From Paenibacillus agilis (GTDB taxonomy: Bacteria > Bacillota > Bacilli > Paenibacillales > Paenibacillaceae), in contig NZ_VNJK01000005.1 of NCBI RefSeq assembly GCF_007786455.1, forward strand, positions 169,550 to 233,549: a DNA stretch of 64,000 bases. Direction: 5' to 3'. The notes beneath the pieces were generated by a model, which was not told where the DNA came from, did no database searches, and saw only the letters and a list, made by a program, of their open reading frames with translations. The position numbers and the translations under genes are program-made. Positions 55,251-63,886 of this stretch are shown here, piece by piece. Numbering within the stretch: the stretch's first letter is position 1; each line of letters starts with the position of its first letter.

Positions 55251-56144
55251 TTACTTATTGTCACCCATCAATCTCGTACGGATGTCTACGTAACGAAGAC
55301 TCGTTTCCGCAATAACTTCTTCTGGCAGCGGATTAGGTCGGCTGTTTTGATCCCAGCCGGAATTAGCCAAGTACGTGCGTACAGGCTCCTTATCCATACT
55401 GTCGATTTCAATATCCAGCTCCACTTTATCTTGCGCCCAGAAGCGTGAGCAATCCGGTGTAAATATTTCATCAATCAAGATGACTTCACCATCAACGATG
55501 CCAAATTCAAACTTGCAATCGACCAGCACAATGCCACGAGCCTCGCAATAATCACGTGCATATTCGTAAAGAGCGATACTCTTGTCCCGCAGCATTTCAG
55601 CCAGCTCTGCGCCAACCCGCAGCTGCATTTCCTCATACGAAATATCTTCATCGTGACCGATGTCATTTTTGGCTGCTGGTGTAAAAATCGGGTCCGGAAA
55701 ACGTTCGTTCTTCCGCAATCCAGCTGGAAGCCCGATACCATTCACCGCTTGTGTTTGTGCGTACTGCCGCCATCCTCCGCCAGTTATGTATCCTCGTACG
55801 ACACACTCAATATCAATTCGATCTGCCTTTTTCGTAACCATGATTCGATCGCGCAATTGCTCCTTATCTACAAGGATATCGCCTAGACGATCTACGTCGC
55901 TATGAACAACATGATTGCCAATGATGGACTTCGTCTTCTCGAACCAAAATGCACTTAGCCGGTTGAGCACATTCCCTTTCTCAGGAACAGCAGGCTCCAA
56001 TACATAGTCAAATGCAGATATGCGGTCTGTCACTACGATGAGAAAGTTCTCCCCCAAATCGTACAGTTCACGTACTTTGCCTTTGTAAATAAGCGGGGCT
56101 TTCACTAGATCCACTGCGGTAGATATTACGGCGGTCGTTTGCAC
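55251..56144 (-). CDS. purC: SAICAR synthetase, long form
   Basis: The 297-residue enzyme joins aspartate to CAIR. It shows the N-terminal KGKVRELYDLGENFLIVVTD then RISAFDYVL, and the signature LIDEIFTPDCSRFWA. It is about 55 residues longer than B. subtilis PurC and belongs to the longer class found in Paenibacillus and others. GTG 56144 is the best start because GGGAGG lies 9 bases before it; the ATG at 56153 directly abuts that site. It is separated from purB by 317 bases that contain nested inverted repeat B. It ends the first pur transcript; no strong terminator is seen after it. Confidence 0.95.
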   Translation of the reverse strand: MQTTAVISTAVDLVKAPLIYKGKVRELYDLGENFLIVVTDRISAFDYVLEPAVPEKGNVLNRLSAFWFEKTKSIIGNHVVHSDVDRLGDILVDKEQLRDRIMVTKKADRIDIECVVRGYITGGGWRQYAQTQAVNGIGLPAGLRKNERFPDPIFTPAAKNDIGHDEDISYEEMQLRVGAELAEMLRDKSIALYEYARDYCEARGIVLVDCKFEFGIVDGEVILIDEIFTPDCSRFWAQDKVELDIEIDSMDKEPVRTYLANSGWDQNSRPNPLPEEVIAETSLRYVDIRTRLMGDNK

Positions 56145-56263
56145 AATACACATCCTCCCTGAGCGTATGCTTCTATAGACTTGCTCCGTTACAATAACCT
56201 ACGCCTACATGCACAACAGCATGTTATAAAATGCTGTACATTGCAATTGCTAATTTGTCATCT

Positions 56264-56376
56264 GAGCACATCATATTTCTGATTGCTGTTGCAGTCAAGC
56301 ACTTTGCATTCAGTAACAATAGTTAGAACTTGACTGCAATCGCAGACACCTTTATCTCTTCCATATGATTCTGCTC
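56264..56376. repeat. Nested inverted repeat (structured element B) between purB and purC
   Basis: An outer stem GAGCACATCATAT (56264-56276) pairs with ATATGATTCTGCTC (56363-56376), enclosing a perfect 11-bp stem TTGCAGTCAAG (56289-56299) with CTTGACTGCAA (56329-56339). Layout and sequence match element A at 41565-41676 (shared GCTGTTG before the inner stem and TTAGAACT before its partner). Two inner pairs differ by compensatory changes. The rest of 56145-56461 holds nothing recognisable. Confidence 0.82.
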
Positions 56377-56461
56377 TATTACAGCAAGCAATTAGTAGCG
56401 TACGTTCTATTTTAACTAGGCGAAATTCACAAATTCACAATTCACTATTTCTAACCCAGCA

Positions 56462-57763
56462 CTATTCGTTAAGCAAGCCTACTTGACGGAAGATTGTATC
56501 TACATTTTTCAAATGCCAAGCTGGATTGAATGCATCTTCGATCTCTTCAGCAGACAATACTTCTGTAATCTCAGCAGTTTGTTCGATGATGTCTTTGAAG
56601 CTGCGCTGTTCCTCCCACGCCTGCATGGCACGCGGCTGCACGGTATCATAAGCTTGCTCGCGGTTCCAACCTTTATCGATCAGCTTTGTCATCACGCGGC
56701 CGGAGAATGGCACTCCAAACGTACGCTGCATATTGCGCTTCATGTTGTCAGGGAACACCGTTAAGTTCTTCACGATATTCATAAAGCGGTTCAACATATA
56801 GTTAAGCAGCATCGTTGCGTCTGGCAAAATAACACGCTCAACTGAACTGTGCGAAATATCGCGCTCATGCCAGAGCGGAACGTTCTCATAAGCAGACACC
56901 ATGTGACCACGAATAACACGGGACAAGCCAGAAATGTTCTCACAGCCGATTGGATTACGCTTGTGCGGCATAGCGGAAGAGCCTTTTTGACCTTTAGCAA
57001 ATGCCTCTTCTACCTCACGGAACTCACTCTTTTGCAAAGCACGAATTTCCGTTGCAAACTTATCCAATGAAGTCGCAATAAGCGCCAACGTCGCCATATA
57101 TTCGGCATGGCGGTCACGCTGAAGCGTCTGAGTGGAGATTGGAGCAGCTTTCGTGCCTAACTTCTCACATACAAACTTCTCTACGAATGGATCAATGTTC
57201 GCATACGTACCTACCGCACCAGACATTTTACCGAACTGTACGCTGTCTGCCGCATGACGGAAACGCTCAAGGTTACGCTGCATCTCTGTGTACCAAAGAG
57301 CCATTTTCAAGCCAAAAGTTGTCGGCTCAGCATGAACACCATGTGTACGCCCCATCATCGGTGTATCTTTATATTCAAGAGCTTTATTTTTCAAAATCTC
57401 AATAAAGTTCACAATGTCCCGTTCTAGTATTTCATTTGCTTGCTTCAACAAATAGCCAAGCGCTGTATCTACAACGTCTGTAGAAGTCAAACCGTAATGA
57501 ACCCATTTACGTTCAGGCCCCAATGTCTCAGACACAGCACGAGTGAATGCGATTACGTCATGACGAGTCTCCGCTTCAATCTCATAAATACGATCCATAT
57601 CAAAGCTGGCTTTTTCACGAAGTACTTTTGTATCTTCTTTCGGAATTACACCTAGTTCTGCCCATGCTTCACAAGCACACAATTCTACTTCCAACCATGC
57701 TTTAAATTTGTTCTCTTCTGTCCAAATAGCCCGCATTTCGGGACGTGAATAACGTTCGATCAT
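56462..57763 (-). CDS. purB: Adenylosuccinate lyase
   Basis: The 433-residue fumarase-superfamily enzyme acts twice, on SAICAR and on adenylosuccinate. It begins [20 protein letters not shown] and has [40 protein letters not shown] with the catalytic His region and the lyase signature [23 protein letters not shown] 57763 overlaps the purK stop by 4 bases; GGAGG lies 11 bases upstream. Length is standard. Confidence 0.97.
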   Translation of the reverse strand: MIERYSRPEMRAIWTEENKFKAWLEVELCACEAWAELGVIPKEDTKVLREKASFDMDRIYEIEAETRHDVIAFTRAVSETLGPERKWVHYGLTSTDVVDTALGYLLKQANEILERDIVNFIEILKNKALEYKDTPMMGRTHGVHAEPTTFGLKMALWYTEMQRNLERFRHAADSVQFGKMSGAVGTYANIDPFVEKFVCEKLGTKAAPISTQTLQRDRHAEYMATLALIATSLDKFATEIRALQKSEFREVEEAFAKGQKGSSAMPHKRNPIGCENISGLSRVIRGHMVSAYENVPLWHERDISHSSVERVILPDATMLLNYMLNRFMNIVKNLTVFPDNMKRNMQRTFGVPFSGRVMTKLIDKGWNREQAYDTVQPRAMQAWEEQRSFKDIIEQTAEITEVLSAEEIEDAFNPAWHLKNVDTIFRQVGLLNE

Positions 57764-59016
57764 CTTTGTTGATTCCTCCACATCTTGTTGTGCTGCACCC
57801 AGTTCAGCGCTGCATCTATATCATCTGCCAATACGTTGATATGTCCCATCTTACGCTTGGCAATTGCTTCTGTCTTGCCATACCAATGCAATTTCGGCGT
57901 AACACCAAGTGATTGCGCTGCTGCATCTTCTACCTTGAACCATTGTAACATGTCCTGAGCATGCTCTCCGAGCAAATTCACCATGACGACTGGTGTCACG
58001 AGTGACGGATCACCTAACGGTAAATTGCAGATTGCACGAATATGCTGCTCAAATTGCGATGTGCGGCACGCATCCATTGTGTAATGCCCTGAATTGTGCG
58101 GACGCGGTGCTAATTCATTCACAAGCAGCGTGCCGTCTGCGGTCATAAATAATTCAACAGCGATAAGCCCCACTACTTCGAGTGACGATGCAACTTGCCG
58201 TGCAATTCGTTCCGCTTCTTCTATAACCTTATCTGGTACACGTGCAGGTACAATAGATAAGTGTAAAATATGATCAACGTGAATGTTTTCAGCAATCGGG
58301 AAGATAGCAATTTCTCCTCGCGGATTACGGGCTGCAATCACGGACAACTCTCTCTCAAATGGTATATACGCTTCCAGTACAAGCTCCGTTCCAAGCGAAG
58401 CCAAAGCCTCATATGCTCCTTCAGCTGCATCCGCCGTACGAATCATCTGTTGGCCTTTGCCATCATATCCGCCTGTTGCCGTCTTCAACACCCCTTGACC
58501 GCCAAACGCTTCAAGATGGTGTTTCAGCTCTTCCAACGATTGCACCTGAGCATAAGGTGCAACCGGAATACCTGCCGCCGTAAGGGCATCTTTTTCGCGC
58601 AGACGATGCTGCGTTAAATGCAGCAAGCGGCTCCCCTGCGGCAAATACGCATCCCGCTCCAGCTGCTCCGCAATCTCCAGCGAAACATTTTCGAATTCAT
58701 ACGTCACGACATCTGCCTTAGCTGCTAGCTGCTTTGCCGCTTCGTGATCGTTATATTCGGCTCGAATATGCTGCGCAGCCTCCGCACACGGCGGAGAGTC
58801 AGCCGGATCAAGCGTAACAAACGTATAGCCCATACGCAAACCTTCCAAAGCAAGCATTCGACCAAGCTGCCCGCCGCCCAAAACACCTATTTTAGAGCCA
58901 GGCAACAGTACATTTTCTGCATCCTGTCTCTGTGCACCCGTATTCATACCCACAATATTAGCCTGTGAGGCCGATTCCAATTTATCATTCATCTCCAGTG
59001 TACCCATTGTCATCAC
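57760..59016 (-). CDS. purK: N5-carboxyaminoimidazole ribonucleotide synthetase with N-terminal extension
   Basis: The ATP-grasp enzyme carboxylates AIR. Its core starts near residue 40 ([20 protein letters not shown]) and includes [35 protein letters not shown] and [20 protein letters not shown] then [10 protein letters not shown]. About 38 hydrophilic residues precede the core, unlike the usual PurK. The GTG at 59016 overlaps the purE stop by 4 bases and GGAG lies 7 bases upstream; ATG at 59013 is an equal alternative. The core alone would match the standard length of about 380. Confidence 0.95.
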   Translation of the reverse strand: MMTMGTLEMNDKLESASQANIVGMNTGAQRQDAENVLLPGSKIGVLGGGQLGRMLALEGLRMGYTFVTLDPADSPPCAEAAQHIRAEYNDHEAAKQLAAKADVVTYEFENVSLEIAEQLERDAYLPQGSRLLHLTQHRLREKDALTAAGIPVAPYAQVQSLEELKHHLEAFGGQGVLKTATGGYDGKGQQMIRTADAAEGAYEALASLGTELVLEAYIPFERELSVIAARNPRGEIAIFPIAENIHVDHILHLSIVPARVPDKVIEEAERIARQVASSLEVVGLIAVELFMTADGTLLVNELAPRPHNSGHYTMDACRTSQFEQHIRAICNLPLGDPSLVTPVVMVNLLGEHAQDMLQWFKVEDAAAQSLGVTPKLHWYGKTEAIAKRKMGHINVLADDIDAALNWVQHNKMWRNQQR

Positions 59017-59600
59017 GCCAGCACTCCCGACGCCACGACCTGCTCACGTTTCTGTTCACGAAGTTGCTTCAATTGTTCACTGATCCGCTTATCTGTAATA
59101 CCAAGTATTTGTGCCGCCAGTAAACCTGCATTCGCAGCTCCAGCCTCTCCGATCGCTACTGTCGCAACAGGAACACCCGCTGGCATTTGTACGATGGACA
59201 GTAAGGAATCCCATCCGCTAAGTGTAGAAGACTTCACAGGCACACCAATTACGGGAACTACCGTCTTCGCAGCCACCATTCCTGGCAGATGCGCAGCTCC
59301 TCCTGCTCCCGCAATAATAACGCGAATGCCGCGCTCTTCTGCTTGCTCTGCATAGCGAAACATTTCATCAGGTGTCCGATGAGCAGATACAACACGTGCT
59401 TCATAAGGAATGTTTAGCTCTTCCAACATGTCACATGCCTTCTTCATCGTGTTCCAGTCACTTGTACTTCCCATAATGACACCAACTTGAGCCTGCTCTT
59501 GATTACTATGATGTTGTTTCTGTTGTACATCCTGTTCTAATCCTTGTTGTTGTCCATTCTGTTGCTGCTGTAATGCTTCCTGCTGTGACACGTTACTCAT
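59013..59600 (-). CDS. purE: N5-carboxyaminoimidazole ribonucleotide mutase with Gln-rich N-terminal extension
   Basis: The catalytic part (from about residue 38) is a normal Pur[59 protein letters not shown] and [20 protein letters not shown]. The first 37 residues are rich in glutamine ([20 protein letters not shown]) and absent from ordinary PurE of about 162 residues. No in-frame start codon with a ribosome site exists at the usual position, which supports translation of the extension. It is the first gene of the first pur transcript, preceded by a riboswitch leader. Confidence 0.96.
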   Translation of the reverse strand: MSNVSQQEALQQQQNGQQQGLEQDVQQKQHHSNQEQAQVGVIMGSTSDWNTMKKACDMLEELNIPYEARVVSAHRTPDEMFRYAEQAEERGIRVIIAGAGGAAHLPGMVAAKTVVPVIGVPVKSSTLSGWDSLLSIVQMPAGVPVATVAIGEAGAANAGLLAAQILGITDKRISEQLKQLREQKREQVVASGVLA

Positions 59601-59722
59601 CGATTCAACCCGCTTTCGTTGAGATGCTTGCTATAAGAATGTACTGATATATCAATACAAAATACGCAGTTTACGAAGTGTCTTATCATGAAGACGGACT
59701 TAAGTAAGCTCAACTAAGACAC

Positions 59723-59753
59723 AAAAAAGCCCAACGGACATCCTCCCGTTGAA
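59723..59753 (-). terminator. Riboswitch-controlled terminator before purE
   Basis: On the minus strand GTTCAACGG and CCGTTGGGC pair (two wobbles) around an 8-base loop, followed by TTTTTTG. It lies about 130 bases after the aptamer. Confidence 0.85.
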
Positions 59754-59885
59754 CCTTCGCCTATCGAAGAAATGACAGCAACTGCCTCACAGCGAGCCTA
59801 TAACCGTACCTTCGCATATCTCATGCCCATCTTTCGTCTGCATACATGAGAGGACGCACAGCATAAGCACCCTACAACGTCTGCC

Positions 59886-59957
59886 ATTCTCGTAGTCCGA
59901 AGATTTACGGTCCTCAGGTAGAAACTTCCGTCCATATTTACGAAATTATACGAGAAT
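59886..59957 (-). ncRNA. Guanine riboswitch (purine aptamer) upstream of purE
   Basis: Read on the minus strand, P1 pairs ATTCTCGTATA with GGACTACGAGAAT. The core contains AAATATGGACGGAAG, GTTTCTACC and GACCGTAAAT, the conserved P2/J2-3/P3 elements. The specificity base is C (GGACTACG), predicting guanine or hypoxanthine. It mirrors the aptamer upstream of purS in sequence and position. Confidence 0.93.
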
Positions 59958-60005
59958 CTTTTGTTGCAACTTTTGAATTATTCGACAATCTCTTAGGATA
60001 GTCTT

Positions 60006-60035
60006 AGTTTATCAATCACCATTTGTATGTGTCAA
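60006..60035 (-). promoter_or_regulatory. Sigma-A-type promoter of the purEKBC transcript
   Basis: On the minus strand TTGACA (60035-60030) and TAAACT (60011-60006) are separated by 18 bases and lie about 50 bases upstream of the aptamer. Confidence 0.75.
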
Positions 60036-60040
60036 CCAAT

Positions 60041-60084
60041 AATACGAACATTAAAAAGTTAATTAGATTCAATGTTCGCCATTT
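60041..60084. promoter_or_regulatory. Pair of inverted PurBoxes upstream of purE
   Basis: ATACGAACATT (CGAACATT at 60045-60052) and AATGTTCGCCATTT (AATGTTCG at 60071-60078) form two inverted CGAACATT boxes 18 bases apart, directly upstream of the -35 hexamer. This is the classical PurR operator arrangement of the purE operon. Confidence 0.85.
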
Positions 60085-60155
60085 AGCTTTTTTTATACGT
60101 AACATGTTAGTTTACATATCGTCATCTCTACATTTTCATGGCCAGTGATCCCAGC

Positions 60156-60233
60156 AAAAAAAGAACCAGTCCCTCACACACGCTGCATGCCCTAACCTAA
60201 AGACATTAAGCATATGGAGAAACTGGCTCATTC
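60156..60233 (-). terminator. Long-loop hairpin terminator after the universal stress protein gene
   Basis: On the minus strand GAGCCAGT and ACTGGTTC pair with one wobble across a loop of about 45 bases, followed by TTTTTTT. Confidence 0.5.
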
Positions 60234-60234
60234 T

Positions 60235-60678
60235 TTATTCTTTTTCTTTAATAACAAGGACAGGACACTTTGCACTCTGAACGACATGATGGCTGACGCT
60301 TCCAAGTACGAACTCTTTTAGTCCACTTAGTCCCCTGCTACCTATTACAATCAAGTCGATCTGGTTCTTCTCGGCATAATCAACAATAGATGGTCCCAAC
60401 GGTCCTTGAACCGTTTCTACCATAGCTCTCCCACCTAGAAATACGACTTCCTCCCGTGCACGGTTCTCAACCTTCGTAGAAAACTCAACTAATTCTTGAT
60501 TCACCTTCGGGGAGCCTGTCATAAATGCATCACCAAGAAAATATTGCGGTAGTTGATAAACATGCACGACATGGAGACTAGCCTCTGCATCTGCTTGAAC
60601 AAGTTCCATTCCTTGCCTAAGTGCAAGTTGTGAAGGGTTCGATCCGTCATACGCTACTAAAATACGTTTGAATGCCAT
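60235..60678 (-). CDS. Universal stress protein (UspA family)
   Basis: The 147-residue protein has the Usp Rossmann-like fold: MAFKRILVAYDGSNPSQLAL at the start, a HVVHVYQLP strand, and the ATP-binding VIGSRGLSGLKEFVLGSVSH then CPVLVIKEK at the end (Gly-2x-Gly-9x-Gly-Ser pattern). Such proteins bind ATP and accumulate under stress or at growth arrest. ATG 60678 is chosen because GAGGTGA lies 5 bases upstream; the open frame reaches 60759. Confidence 0.93.
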   Translation of the reverse strand: MAFKRILVAYDGSNPSQLALRQGMELVQADAEASLHVVHVYQLPQYFLGDAFMTGSPKVNQELVEFSTKVENRAREEVVFLGGRAMVETVQGPLGPSIVDYAEKNQIDLIVIGSRGLSGLKEFVLGSVSHHVVQSAKCPVLVIKEKE

Positions 60679-60782
60679 TGCTCTCACCTCTCCGCTAGCT
60701 TGTATATATGAATGCATCTCACTTTGCCACTTTTCATCCATAGCTAAAGCAACATGCACTGCATATTCTGCTTAAAGGCTAA

Positions 60783-61064
60783 TTACCCGAGCTTTACAAT
60801 GACGAAACCATATACAAATAAATTTACAAGCAATATAAAAGGTATGCCTGCCGTGAACGTCGTATGCTGTGTCTTGTGACGTTTGTGGTACATCCCTGAT
60901 AACACACCTAATGCACCGCCTAACCATGCTACCATGAACAAATTACGTTCAGGAATACGGCGTTTATTGCGAGTGGCGCGACGCTTATCATTAGACATCA
61001 TCCCATACCCAACAAGATTCAAAATACATATATAAACAAATACGATAATCGTCATATTCTTCAT
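60783..61064 (-). CDS. DUF1294 small membrane protein
   Basis: The 93-residue protein has three or so hydrophobic helices around a basic cytoplasmic loop: NMTIIVFVYICILNLVGYGM, then NDKRRATRNKRRIPERNLF, then MVAWLGGALGVLSGMYHKRH-TQH and a final IPFILLVNLFVYGFVIVKLG. The RRIPE...GGxxG..GM..F.HKT pattern defines DUF1294. Function is unknown. GGAGG precedes two candidate starts (61064 and 61055); the first is used. Confidence 0.85.
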   Translation of the reverse strand: MKNMTIIVFVYICILNLVGYGMMSNDKRRATRNKRRIPERNLFMVAWLGGALGVLSGMYHKRHKTQHTTFTAGIPFILLVNLFVYGFVIVKLG

Positions 61065-61129
61065 CGCCCTCCCTATTTCTATTATACAAGACACGACCAA
61101 GCTTTCGCCGTTAATTCACACTTGTTCAC

Positions 61130-61165
61130 AAAAAAATAAAGCCGCAGATGATGCTCCGCGACTTC
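61130..61165 (-). terminator. Intrinsic terminator downstream of the glycosyltransferase gene
   Basis: On the minus strand AAGTCGC and GCGGCTT pair with one wobble around a 12-base loop, followed by TATTTTTTT. Confidence 0.6.
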
Positions 61166-61286
61166 AACCACCTTAGATGAACCCCTTGTGCTTTCCATAC
61201 TACTTTACTTTGATTCGTCCGATGTTTAACTTTGTACCTTTATACCTTTACTACACCTACTACAGCCAAATTCATTACCATGCCTT

Positions 61287-62231
61287 CTATGCCGTCTTAT
61301 TTTGTTTAACAGGGTGTTGAGCATAAATTAATGGCGTGTTGAGTGCCTGCTCAAGCTCCATATTGGTTATCCAACCAAGGGTATTCATACGATGCAGCAC
61401 AATACTTTGCCGCCTTTCTGCCAACTCTTTATTTTTAAATGGAGAATAATGCTCTGGCGCTTTGAGAAGGCCAACCAGTACTGCTGTTTCTGCTAAATTA
61501 ATCGTTGGAATATCCCCATTCCTCTTCGTTGTTTTGCCAAAATAAAATCGTGCTGCACTCTCAATTCCATACTTTCCATGTCCGAAGTACACTTTGTTCA
61601 TATACATATCCACTAACTCTTGCTTCGTATAGCGGAATTCCAGATTTGCCGATATCGCTATCTCTTTCATTTTACGGATATATGTCTTCTCATGAGTAAG
61701 GAACATGTTACGCGCAAGCTGCATCGTCACCGTACTACCACCTTGAGCTTTATTCCCTTTTACAAGATCAACCCATATAGAACGAGCTATCCCAACCGGA
61801 TCAATACCTGGATGCAAAAAATAACGATGATCTTCAATCGCTAGCAGCGTATCCGCCACATAACTAGGCATATCTATTGTCCGTACGATCGGCTGACCAT
61901 TTGGTAAATGCGAAGCTTCTTGTATTTGTGTATAAAATGTATTTAGCTGCTTATTATCTATCCATACGTTCCCGAGGCCCGCAAGTGCGAACCATCCCAC
62001 TAACGGCAACAGAATAGCAGCGAGTAACATGCCGGCAATAGCTTTCTTCCATTGAGTTGGGTTATTGGAGGCAGAAGTATGTTGCGCTCGATCTTGCTGT
62101 TCTGTAGCATTCATACCTGCTTGAGCGAATTTGCTTCTGTTACCTATACGACTCGTATGACGCATCGGCATTAACACAGTAGCTTGCACCGTAGCGTTAC
62201 GTTTGTGGTGATATTTATTGTTCATTGTCAT
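61287..62231 (-). CDS. Monofunctional peptidoglycan glycosyltransferase (GT51)
   Basis: The 314-residue protein has a basic, disordered cytoplasmic start (about 1-60), one membrane helix (AIAGMLLAAILLPLVGWFAL, near 64-84) and an extracellular GT51 domain. The catalytic Glu lies in LLAIEDHRYFLHPGIDPVGI, followed by QGGSTVTMQLARNMFLTHEK, RKMKEIAISANLE and NKVYFGHGKYGIESAARFYF. It polymerises lipid II into glycan strands. There is no transpeptidase domain, so it resembles MtgA-like or SgtB-like monofunctional enzymes rather than PBP1. AAGGAGG precedes the ATG. Confidence 0.92.
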   Translation of the reverse strand: MTMNNKYHHKRNATVQATVLMPMRHTSRIGNRSKFAQAGMNATEQQDRAQHTSASNNPTQWKKAIAGMLLAAILLPLVGWFALAGLGNVWIDNKQLNTFYTQIQEASHLPNGQPIVRTIDMPSYVADTLLAIEDHRYFLHPGIDPVGIARSIWVDLVKGNKAQGGSTVTMQLARNMFLTHEKTYIRKMKEIAISANLEFRYTKQELVDMYMNKVYFGHGKYGIESAARFYFGKTTKRNGDIPTINLAETAVLVGLLKAPEHYSPFKNKELAERRQSIVLHRMNTLGWITNMELEQALNTPLIYAQHPVKQNKTA

Positions 62232-62350
62232 GCGACCTCCTTTCTATACGATAACTGTATCCAAATTATGAATTTGGTGCTATCGATTTACCAAACAGTA
62301 ATCTTACATTTATGAAAGATTAAAATATTACATGCTGCAAACTACACCAG

Positions 62351-62389
62351 AAAATAAAAAGCTTGAATCTATTGTTAGATCCAAGCTCA
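62351..62389 (-). terminator. Intrinsic terminator downstream of wrbA
   Basis: On the minus strand AGCTTGGATCT and AGATTCAAGCT pair around AACAAT with one wobble, followed by TTTTTATTTT. Confidence 0.85.
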
Positions 62390-62409
62390 TTCTTTATGAA
62401 TCGATTCCA

Positions 62410-63405
62410 TTAGTAGGACTGGAACTGTTGCTGCTGCTGGGATTGCAGATGCTGTTGGCCTTGAAACTGTGGCTGCTCTTGCTGAGACTGAGATTGTCCC
62501 GAGCCTTGCGGCTGCTGGCTAGTTTGCTGCTGACCCTGAGATTGGCCCGACCCTTGCGGCTGCTGATTAGTTTGCTGCTGACCCTGAGATTGCCCCGAGC
62601 CTTGCGGCTGCTGGCTAGTTTGCTGCTGACCCTGAGATTGCCCCGAGCCTTGCGGCTGCTGGCTAGTTTGCTGCTGACCCTGAGATTGGCCCGACCCTTG
62701 TGACTGCTGATTAGTTTGCTGCTGGCTCTGAGATTGCCCCGACCCTTGTGACTGTTGATTAGTTTGCTGCTGACCCTGTTGGCCTTGCTGTACCAGCTGT
62801 AACCCTTGAGTTACCCAAGCAGCAATTTGAACCGTCCGCTTCGCTTGATGCTTCACCGCTTGCTGTACATCCTCTTGCATCTTTCCATTTTGATCAACGG
62901 TGACGCTCACTCCGTATGGATTACCACCTGCCAAAAATACGGAAGGGTCCGTATAGCCTGGTGCAGCGACGATAGCACCCCAGTGATACATAGAAGTATA
63001 GAGGCTATTCAATGTAGCTTCCTGACCACCGTGCGGGTTTTGCGCACTCGTCATCGCACTCACGACTTTATTCATCAATTTGCCTTGGAACCACAATCCG
63101 CCGGTCATATCGAGGAATTGCTTAAATGGAGCTGCTACATTGCCAAAGCGAGTCGGGACACTAAATATAATCGCATCCGCGCATTCCAAATCTGTAAGCT
63201 GAACAACTGCAACGTTTTCCGTTGACTGTACATGTGCTTTCCAGGCGGGGTTCGCATCGATGGCTGCTTGTGGTGCTAGCTCCTGCACTTTGAATAGTTT
63301 CACCTCTGCGCCAGCCGATTCCGCTCCTTCCTTCGCCCACTCTGCCAACTGATAGTTCGTACCTGTAGCACTGTAGTAAATAACAGCAAGCTTAACGTTC
63401 GACAT
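62410..63405 (-). CDS. wrbA: WrbA-like NAD(P)H:quinone oxidoreductase with Gln-rich repeat tail
   Basis: Residues 1-205 form a flavodoxin-fold WrbA protein: VIYYSATGTNYQLAEWAKEG (FMN phosphate loop), VPTRFGNVAAPFKQFLDMTG and SAQNPHGGQEATLNSLYTSM. Such enzymes reduce quinones by two electrons and protect against oxidative stress. The last 126 residues are unique: after VQQGQQG come six 16-residue repeats (212-307) of the form QQQTSQQPQGSGQSQG, then a final Gln-rich end (QSQQQQQFQSY). WrbA normally ends near residue 200. The tail is probably disordered and prion-like. AAGGATAG precedes the ATG. Confidence 0.92.
   Translation of the reverse strand: MSNVKLAVIYYSATGTNYQLAEWAKEGAESAGAEVKLFKVQELAPQAAIDANPAWKAHVQSTENVAVVQLTDLECADAIIFSVPTRFGNVAAPFKQFLDMTGGLWFQGKLMNKVVSAMTSAQNPHGGQEATLNSLYTSMYHWGAIVAAPGYTDPSVFLAGGNPYGVSVTVDQNGKMQEDVQQAVKHQAKRTVQIAAWVTQGLQLVQQGQQGQQQTNQQSQGSGQSQSQQQTNQQSQGSGQSQGQQQTSQQPQGSGQSQGQQQTSQQPQGSGQSQGQQQTNQQPQGSGQSQGQQQTSQQPQGSGQSQSQQEQPQFQGQQHLQSQQQQQFQSY
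62485..62772 (-). repeat. Six 48-bp tandem repeats encoding the WrbA tail
   Basis: Six in-frame units of 48 bp encode 16 residues each. Units differ by Ser/Pro, Asn/Ser and Gly/Ser exchanges, and some neighbouring units are nearly identical, suggesting recent expansion. Copy number is likely to vary between strains. Confidence 0.92.
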
Positions 63406-63577
63406 CTATCCTTGTCCTTTCCAAAATCTTTGCTTATTACCGATATAAGTGATGATCAAAGCATGTCCATAAGCTTCCCCAGTTTCAAAGAGTTTCATGC
63501 GATCCATTTGAATTCCAGTACAGACTTCGTAAAATGTAACAAACATTCAACAAAACTTGGCTAATTTATCGTAAACA

Positions 63578-63616
63578 ACAAAAAAGCCCACCGACTTGTT
63601 ACAGTCAGTGGACTTC
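63578..63616 (-). terminator. Terminator of the rRNA operon
   Basis: On the minus strand AAGTCCACTGACT and AGTCGGTGGGCTT pair (with wobbles) around GTAACA, followed by TTTTTTG, just after the 5S gene. Confidence 0.9.
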
Positions 63617-63623
63617 TTATTTT

Positions 63624-63740
63624 GCTTGGCGACGTCCTACTCTCCCAGGACCCTGCGGTCCAAGTACCATTGGCGCTGGAGGACTTAACGTTCGTGTTCG
63701 GGATGGGTACGCGTGGAACCCCTCCGCCATCGTCACCAAA
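63624..63740 (-). rRNA. rrf: 5S ribosomal RNA
   Basis: Read on the minus strand, the 117-base segment starts TTTGGTGACGATGGCGGAGG, contains CACGCGTACCCATCCCGAAC and CGTTAAGTCCTCCAGCGCC, and ends GGACGTCGCCAAGC, with the two ends complementary (TGGTGACG / CGTCGCCA). This is a complete Bacillales-type 5S rRNA. It is followed by a strong terminator, so it is the last gene of the operon. Confidence 0.97.
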
Positions 63741-63886
63741 CATGATTTTTGCGATGTATATCTTCCTGCATTGCTACAGCAAAATATCACATCATCTAAA
63801 TCGATTCAGGAATGTTACTTCCCTAAAACAAGGTTATACCTTGAAAACTGACCGCAAAGTGATTAAAACGCTTCTTCATATTCATT

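Noticed and set aside
62485..62772. 48-bp repeats considered as a CRISPR or plasmid iterons
   Set aside because: They are in frame and encode the WrbA tail; no unique spacers.
63741..63886. Search for a tRNA between 5S and 23S rRNA
   Set aside because: No cloverleaf or CCA-ending acceptor pair could be recognised in the spacer.
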